Shown here in pieces: positions 59,927-64,000 of a stretch of 64,000 bases of DNA. Each line of letters begins with the position of its first letter. The stretch's first letter is position 1. Location of the stretch: assembly GCF_014656415.1 (NCBI RefSeq), contig NZ_BNCJ01000002.1, positions 584,955 to 648,954 on the forward strand, given 5' to 3'. The notes beneath the pieces were generated by a model, which saw only the letters and a program-made list of their open reading frames with translations, had not been told where the DNA came from and searched no databases. A program made the position numbers and the translations under genes. This DNA comes from Seohaeicola zhoushanensis. Its GTDB lineage: Bacteria; Pseudomonadota; Alphaproteobacteria; Rhodobacterales; Rhodobacteraceae.

Positions 59927-62455
59927 CTACTCCCGCGCGCGCAGGACACGCGCGGGCCGCGCCCCGAGCGGGCGCCAGGCAAAGAGCAGCCCGGCGGCGA
60001 GCGTGGTCAGCACGCCGCCGCCTATGATCCCCAACGCCGAGGGCCAGATCACCGCGAACTTCGTCTCCATGATGAAGATGCTGACGGCCCATCCCCCGGC
60101 AATCCCCGCCCCCAGCGCCACCAGCCCGGCGGCAAGGCCCAGCAGGGCCGAGCGCAGCGCAAAGCTTGCCAGGATGCGCCCGCGCGTGGCGCCCAGAGTC
60201 TTGAGCACCGCCGCCTCGTAGGTGCGCGCGCCTTCGCCCGCCGCCGCCGCGCCGATCAGCACCAGGAAGCCCGTCAGAAGTGTCGCCGCCGCGCCCCATG
60301 AGGTGGCCGCCGCCAGGCTCGCCAGCACGTCCGAGACCCGGTCGATGGCGTCGCGGACCCTGATCGCGGTGATGTTCGGATAGGCCCCGGCCAGGTCGCG
60401 CAGGATGGCCGCCTCGGCCTCTTCGTCGGCATAGACGGTCGAGATGAAGGTATGCGGCGCCCCCTCCAGCGCGCCGGGGTTCATCGTCAGCACGAAGCCG
60501 ATCCCGGCGGTCGAGAAATCCACCTCGCGGAAGCTGGTGATCGGCGCGGTGATATCGCGGCCCAGGATGTTCACGGTGATCTCGTCGCCCAGCTTCAGCC
60601 CCAACTCGGCCCCTTCCTCGGCGGCAAAGCTGATCTGCGGCGGGCCGTTGTAGTCTTCGCCCCACCAGGTCCCGGCGGTAATCCGGGTGCGGGCGGGCAG
60701 GGCGCCGGCATAGGTCACGCCCCGGTCGCCGCGCACCACCCAATGGTCGCCGCCCACTTCGCGTGCCGGGCGGCCGTTGATCTGGGTGATGACGCCCCGC
60801 AGCATCGGCGCCGAGTCGACGCGGTGCACCGACAGGTCGGATTGCAGGCGGCGGTTGAAGCCCTCCATCTGGTCCTTCTGGATGTCGACGAAGAAATACG
60901 ACGGCGCCACGTCCGGCAGGTCGCCGGTGATGGCGTTGCGCAGGTTGCCGTCGATCTGCCCCACGGCGGCCAGCACCGAGAGCCCCAGCCCCAGCGAAAG
61001 CACCACCGAGGCCGCCGCCTCGCGCGGGCCCGAGATCGCCGCCAGCGCCCAGCGCAGCGGCGCGCGGCCGCGCGCCAGCCGGGCCGAGCGGCCGGCGATG
61101 CGCCTGATCCCCCAGGCCGCCGCCGCCAGCACCACCAGCGCCCCGGCCAGCCCGCCGCCGGTCCAAAGCGTCAGCCAGAGCGTGCCGCTGAACCAGGCGG
61201 CGAGCCCGACCAGCAGCGCCAGCCCCAGCGCGGTGGCGGCGAGATAGCGCGGCGCGGGCAGCAGACGCGCGCCGGCCAGCGCGTCGCGGAACAGCGTGGC
61301 GGCGCGCACCTCCTCGGTGCGGGCCAGCGGCCAGAGGGTGAACAGGAAGGCGGTCAGCAGGCCATAGATGGCCGCCTCGGCCAGCGGCTCGGGGTAGAGC
61401 GCGAATTCCGAGGGCACTGGCAACTCCGCCTCGATCAGCGGGCCAAGCAGCACCGGGATCATCCCGCCCAGCGCCAGCCCCAGGACGATGCCCACCAGCG
61501 ACAGCGCCCCGATCTGCAGGAAATAGGTGCGGAAGATCACCCGCCGCTCGGCGCCCAGCGTGCGCAGCGTGGCGATCACATTGGTCTTGCCGGCCAGATA
61601 GGCCCGCACCGCCGCCGAAACGCCGACCCCGCCCACGGCAAGGCCCGACAGGCCGACCAGCACCAGGAAGGCGCCCATCCGCTCGACAAAGCGCGACACA
61701 CCCGGCGCGCCGTTGCGCGAATCGCGCCAGCGCATCCCGGCATCGCGGAACTGCGCCTCGGCCGCCCGCGACAGCGCCTCGAGGTCGGTGCCCTCGGGCA
61801 GGTCGAGCCGGTATTTCGTCGAATAGAGCGAGCCCGGCGACAGCAGCCCGGCATTTGCCAGCGCCGGGGTCGCCACCAGGGTGCGCGGCCCCAGCCCGAA
61901 ACCGGCCGAGGCATTGTCCGGCTCGCGCGCCAGCGCGGCCATCAGCACGAAGTCCTGCGTGCCCAGGCGGAAGGTCTCGCCGGGTGTCAGCCCCAGCCGG
62001 TCGATCAGCACCCGCTCCATCACCGCGCCGGGCAGCCCATCGCGGCCCTCCAGCGCCTCGCGCAGGGGCATCTCCGGTTCGAGCAGTGCCGCGCCGATCA
62101 GCGGATAGGCCCCGTCGACCGCCTTCACCTGCGTCAGCGCCCGTTCCGGTATGCCGTCGCGGTCGACCAGCGCCATCGAGCGGAAGTCGACCACCTCCGA
62201 CACCGCCAGGGCGTTTTCGGCCATCCAGGCCTTTTCCGCCTCGGTGGCGAAACGATAGGTGAAATCCATCTCGGCATCGCCGCCCAGCAGCGCCGCGCCC
62301 TCGCGCGCCAGTCCCGCCTCGATGCTGGCCCGCACGGTGCCGACGGCGGCAATCGCCGCCACGCCAAGAGCCAGGCAGGCGAGGAAGATGCGGAACCCGC
62401 GCAGGCCGCCGCGCAGCTCGCGCCGGGCCAGCCGCCAGGGCAGCGCCCAGCTCAT
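59927..62455 (-). CDS. FtsX-like ABC transporter permease (YbbP type)
   Basis: An 842-residue permease: an N-terminal helix (FRIFLACLALGVAAIAAVGT), a large periplasmic domain, three helices at about 255-390, then further helices, a second periplasmic domain, and a final FtsX domain. This two-FtsX-domain layout is that of E. coli YbbP. It overlaps its ATPase gene by 4 bp. With the TesA-like gene divergent, the trio matches the tesA-ybbA-ybbP neighbourhood. Function is probably lipid or lipoprotein handling in the envelope. Confidence 0.9.
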   Translation of the reverse strand: MSWALPWRLARRELRGGLRGFRIFLACLALGVAAIAAVGTVRASIEAGLAREGAALLGGDAEMDFTYRFATEAEKAWMAENALAVSEVVDFRSMALVDRDGIPERALTQVKAVDGAYPLIGAALLEPEMPLREALEGRDGLPGAVMERVLIDRLGLTPGETFRLGTQDFVLMAALAREPDNASAGFGLGPRTLVATPALANAGLLSPGSLYSTKYRLDLPEGTDLEALSRAAEAQFRDAGMRWRDSRNGAPGVSRFVERMGAFLVLVGLSGLAVGGVGVSAAVRAYLAGKTNVIATLRTLGAERRVIFRTYFLQIGALSLVGIVLGLALGGMIPVLLGPLIEAELPVPSEFALYPEPLAEAAIYGLLTAFLFTLWPLARTEEVRAATLFRDALAGARLLPAPRYLAATALGLALLVGLAAWFSGTLWLTLWTGGGLAGALVVLAAAAWGIRRIAGRSARLARGRAPLRWALAAISGPREAAASVVLSLGLGLSVLAAVGQIDGNLRNAITGDLPDVAPSYFFVDIQKDQMEGFNRRLQSDLSVHRVDSAPMLRGVITQINGRPAREVGGDHWVVRGDRGVTYAGALPARTRITAGTWWGEDYNGPPQISFAAEEGAELGLKLGDEITVNILGRDITAPITSFREVDFSTAGIGFVLTMNPGALEGAPHTFISTVYADEEAEAAILRDLAGAYPNITAIRVRDAIDRVSDVLASLAAATSWGAAATLLTGFLVLIGAAAAGEGARTYEAAVLKTLGATRGRILASFALRSALLGLAAGLVALGAGIAGGWAVSIFIMETKFAVIWPSALGIIGGGVLTTLAAGLLFAWRPLGARPARVLRARE

Positions 62456-63147
62456 TCGGCGGCGTCCCGCTGCGCCTCGGGGGCAAGGCGGCCGTCATGC
62501 AGCCGGATCACCCGGTCGCAGCGCGCCGCCAGCTCGTCGGAATGGGTCACCAGCACCAGCGTCGCGCCGTGCCGGTCGCGCAGGCCGAAGAGCAGCTCGA
62601 CGATGGCTGCGCCATTGGCCGCGTCCAGGTTGCCGGTCGGCTCGTCCGCCAGCAGGATCTGCGGGCGCGGCGCCAGCGCCCGCGCCAGCGCAACGCGCTG
62701 CTGCTCGCCCCCCGACAGCTGCGCCGGATAGTGATCGGCCCGCGCGCCCAGGCCCACGGCCTCCAGCTCGGCCCTGGCCCTGGTGAAGGCGTCCTTGACG
62801 CCCGCCAGTTCCAGCGGCGTCGCCACGTTTTCCAGCGCGGTCATCGTCGGGATCAGGTGGAAGGACTGGAACACCACGCCCATGTGATCACGCCGGAAGC
62901 GCGCCAGCGCATCCTCGTTCATCGCCGTCAGATCCTGCCCCAGCGCCAGGATGGTGCCGCCGGTCGCCATCTCAAGCCCGCCCATCAGCATCAGCAGCGA
63001 GGACTTGCCCGACCCGGAAGGCCCAACCAGCCCCAGGCTCTCGCCCCGGATCACGTCCAGCGTGATGCCATGCAGGATATCGACGCGCCCGGCATTGCCA
63101 TTCAGCGACAAAGCGGCATCTTTTAGGGAAAGTACTGGCTCGGTCAT
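62452..63147 (-). CDS. ABC transporter ATP-binding protein (YbbA/LolD type)
   Basis: A 231-residue ATPase of the LolD/MacB/FtsE group. Walker A GPSGSGKSSLL, signature LSGGEQQRVALARAL and Walker B ILLADEPTGNLD are all intact; MGVVFQSFHLIPTMTALENV is the Q-loop region typical of this group. First gene of the pair with the FtsX-like permease. Divergent from the esterase gene across 52 bp. Confidence 0.93.
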   Translation of the reverse strand: MTEPVLSLKDAALSLNGNAGRVDILHGITLDVIRGESLGLVGPSGSGKSSLLMLMGGLEMATGGTILALGQDLTAMNEDALARFRRDHMGVVFQSFHLIPTMTALENVATPLELAGVKDAFTRARAELEAVGLGARADHYPAQLSGGEQQRVALARALAPRPQILLADEPTGNLDAANGAAIVELLFGLRDRHGATLVLVTHSDELAARCDRVIRLHDGRLAPEAQRDAAE

Positions 63148-63199
63148 GGGCCCTGTCAGTTTGATCGCCTGTTCAAGGGCATATGGAGTTCATCCCGGA

Positions 63200-63835
63200 A
63201 TGCGCAAGTTTCTGGCGGCACTTATCCTGATTTTCTCGCCTGTTCTGGCGCTGGCCGATGAAATCACCATCGCCGCGCTTGGCGATAGCCTGACCCAGGG
63301 CTACGGCCTGCCGCCCGAAGAGGGGCTGGTGCCGCAGCTGCAGGCCTGGCTCGACGGGCAGGGGGCCGGGGTGCATCTGCTCAACGCCGGGGTCTCGGGT
63401 GATACCACGGCGGGGGGCGCCGCGCGGGTCGGCTGGACGCTGACGCCCGAGGTCGACGCGATGATCGTGGCACTTGGGGGCAACGACCTCTTGCGCGGCA
63501 TCGACCCGGCCGAGGCGCGCAGGAACCTCGACACCATCCTCAAGGCCGCGCAGGAGGCGCATGTGCCGGTGCTCCTGATCGGGATGCGCGCGCCGGGCAA
63601 CTACGGGCCGGACTACAAGGCCGCCTTCGAGGCGAATTACGCCGACCTTGCCCAGGCCTATGGCACGCTCTTCCTGCCCGACTACTTCGCGGGCCTGGGC
63701 GAGGGCGACCCGGCGGCCCTGCAGCGATGGTTCCAGCCCGACGGCATCCACCTGAACGCGGAAGGCGTGGCAAAGATCGTCGCCGCCATCGGGCCAACCG
63801 TGCTCGACCTCGCCGCCCGCGCCAGGGCCGACTGA
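63200..63835 (+). CDS. TesA-like SGNH/GDSL esterase (arylesterase/thioesterase I)
   Basis: A 211-residue periplasmic SGNH hydrolase. The signal peptide ends near LALA (about 19). Block I is ALGDSLTQGYGL with the catalytic Ser, block III GGNDLLRGI with the oxyanion Asn, and block V DGIHLNAEG with the catalytic Asp-x-x-His. It hydrolyses acyl esters or thioesters and lysophospholipids. Start chosen at the ATG that begins the signal peptide. Divergent from the YbbA/YbbP-like exporter, as in other proteobacteria. Confidence 0.92.
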   Translation: MRKFLAALILIFSPVLALADEITIAALGDSLTQGYGLPPEEGLVPQLQAWLDGQGAGVHLLNAGVSGDTTAGGAARVGWTLTPEVDAMIVALGGNDLLRGIDPAEARRNLDTILKAAQEAHVPVLLIGMRAPGNYGPDYKAAFEANYADLAQAYGTLFLPDYFAGLGEGDPAALQRWFQPDGIHLNAEGVAKIVAAIGPTVLDLAARARAD

Positions 63836-63881
63836 GCGATCGCCGCGCCATCCCGCGGACCGGCGCTCGCCCTTGCCCAAC

Positions 63882-63914
63882 AAAAAAGGCCGGACGCTTG
63901 CGCATCCGGCCTTT
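63882..63914 (-). terminator. Terminator, chiefly for the leftward cold-shock gene
   Basis: AAAGGCCGGA-cgcttgcgca-TCCGGCCTTT (63885-63914) is a perfect 10-bp stem. Read on the minus strand it is followed by a T run (A's at 63882-63887 on plus), as expected for the leftward gene ending at 63935. It may also stop the esterase transcript. Confidence 0.85.
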
Positions 63915-63934
63915 CCTGTGCGAAATCGCCCAGC

Positions 63935-64000
63935 TTAGTCGGCCAGGGTGATGTTCACAGCAGCCTCGCGGCCATCGCGGCCGGGCTGGATGTCGAAGTT
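63935..64000 (-). CDS. Probable cold-shock protein, C-terminus only (cut by window edge)
   Basis: Only the last 21 codons are present, ending NFDIQPGRDGREAAVNITLAD and a TAA stop. This closely resembles the end of alphaproteobacterial CspA-type cold-shock proteins, whose last strand reads like F-x-I-x-x-G-R-D-G-R-E-S/A-A-V-N-L. The 5' part lies beyond the right edge. A terminator follows its stop 20 bp downstream. Confidence 0.7.
   Translation of the reverse strand, partial: NFDIQPGRDGREAAVNITLAD

Noticed and set aside
59865-62498. 877-codon second minus-strand frame over the FtsX-like permease
   Set aside because: It is the same DNA in a shifted frame giving Gly/Arg-rich sequence; the frame at 59927-62455 has real transmembrane segments.

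Overview
This is ordinary chromosomal DNA from a very GC-rich alphaproteobacterium, most likely a member of the Rhodobacterales (Paracoccaceae/Roseobacteraceae). The evidence is the oxygen-dependent (aerobic) cobalamin gene set with cobG and cobF, CbtAB cobalt transport, an FnrL-type site, TRAP and betaine transporters, a DUF1127 protein, and dispersed intergenic repeats of a style I associate with that order. I count 73 protein genes (one cut by the right edge), two cobalamin riboswitches and several clear hairpin elements. I see no rRNA, tRNA, CRISPR array, prophage or insertion sequence.

Layout. 0-11.3 kb: a tandem repeat; a small operon running leftward (nth, adenosine kinase, GNAT acetyltransferase) divergent from an Ada-like alkyltransferase; an OmpA-type lipoprotein; a flavin reductase; a VOC protein; a class III cyclase with TPRs; a nucleoside deaminase; two LysR regulators, one sharing a palindromic operator with a phytanoyl-CoA-dioxygenase-like gene; and a small P-loop kinase. 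11.3-27.4 kb: the cobalamin locus. Riboswitch 1 leads DUF1636-cobW-cobN-cobG-cobH-cobI-cobJ-cobL-cobE-cobM-cobB-cobA-cobF, nearly all joined by ATGA/TGATG overlaps, with cobK on the opposite strand overlapping both neighbours. Riboswitch 2 leads cbtB-cbtA and a His-rich membrane-anchored protein, closed by a second, convergent DUF1636 gene. Together these encode cobalt import, cobalt delivery and corrin-ring assembly up to hydrogenobyrinate a,c-diamide and cobalt insertion; cobS, cobT and the late steps are not in the window.

27.5-31.6 kb: a glycine-betaine/proline-type ABC importer whose permease is a fused double-domain protein. 31.6-41.4 kb: an uncharacterised catabolic island: Asp/Glu-racemase-family enzyme and GntR/FCD regulator on the minus strand, then a ThDP enzyme, an enolase-superfamily (MLE subgroup) enzyme, a D-amino-acid-dehydrogenase-like flavoprotein, a complete TRAP transporter and a 10-TM symporter-like protein on the plus strand. 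Its substrate cannot be read from sequence; this is the best candidate here for undescribed biology.

41.4-53.4 kb: gshB, yraN, rsmI and divergent lpoA-like and glnD; a fused NuoE-NuoF/formate-dehydrogenase-beta protein with no catalytic subunit beside it; yhhN, ftsY, mgtC-like, an EamA permease and yciB. 53.7-58.1 kb: a ribosomal protein operon rpmC-rpsQ-rplN-rplX-rplE-rpsN-rpsH-rplF-rplR-rpsE-rpmD ending at a strong terminator, detached from rplP upstream and from rplO/secY downstream. 58.1-64 kb: a DUF1127 protein, a small membrane protein, a gamma-glutamylcyclotransferase-like protein divergent from an Rrf2 regulator with a perfect FNR box between them, an FtsX-type ABC exporter divergent from a TesA-like esterase, and the C-terminus of a probable cold-shock protein.
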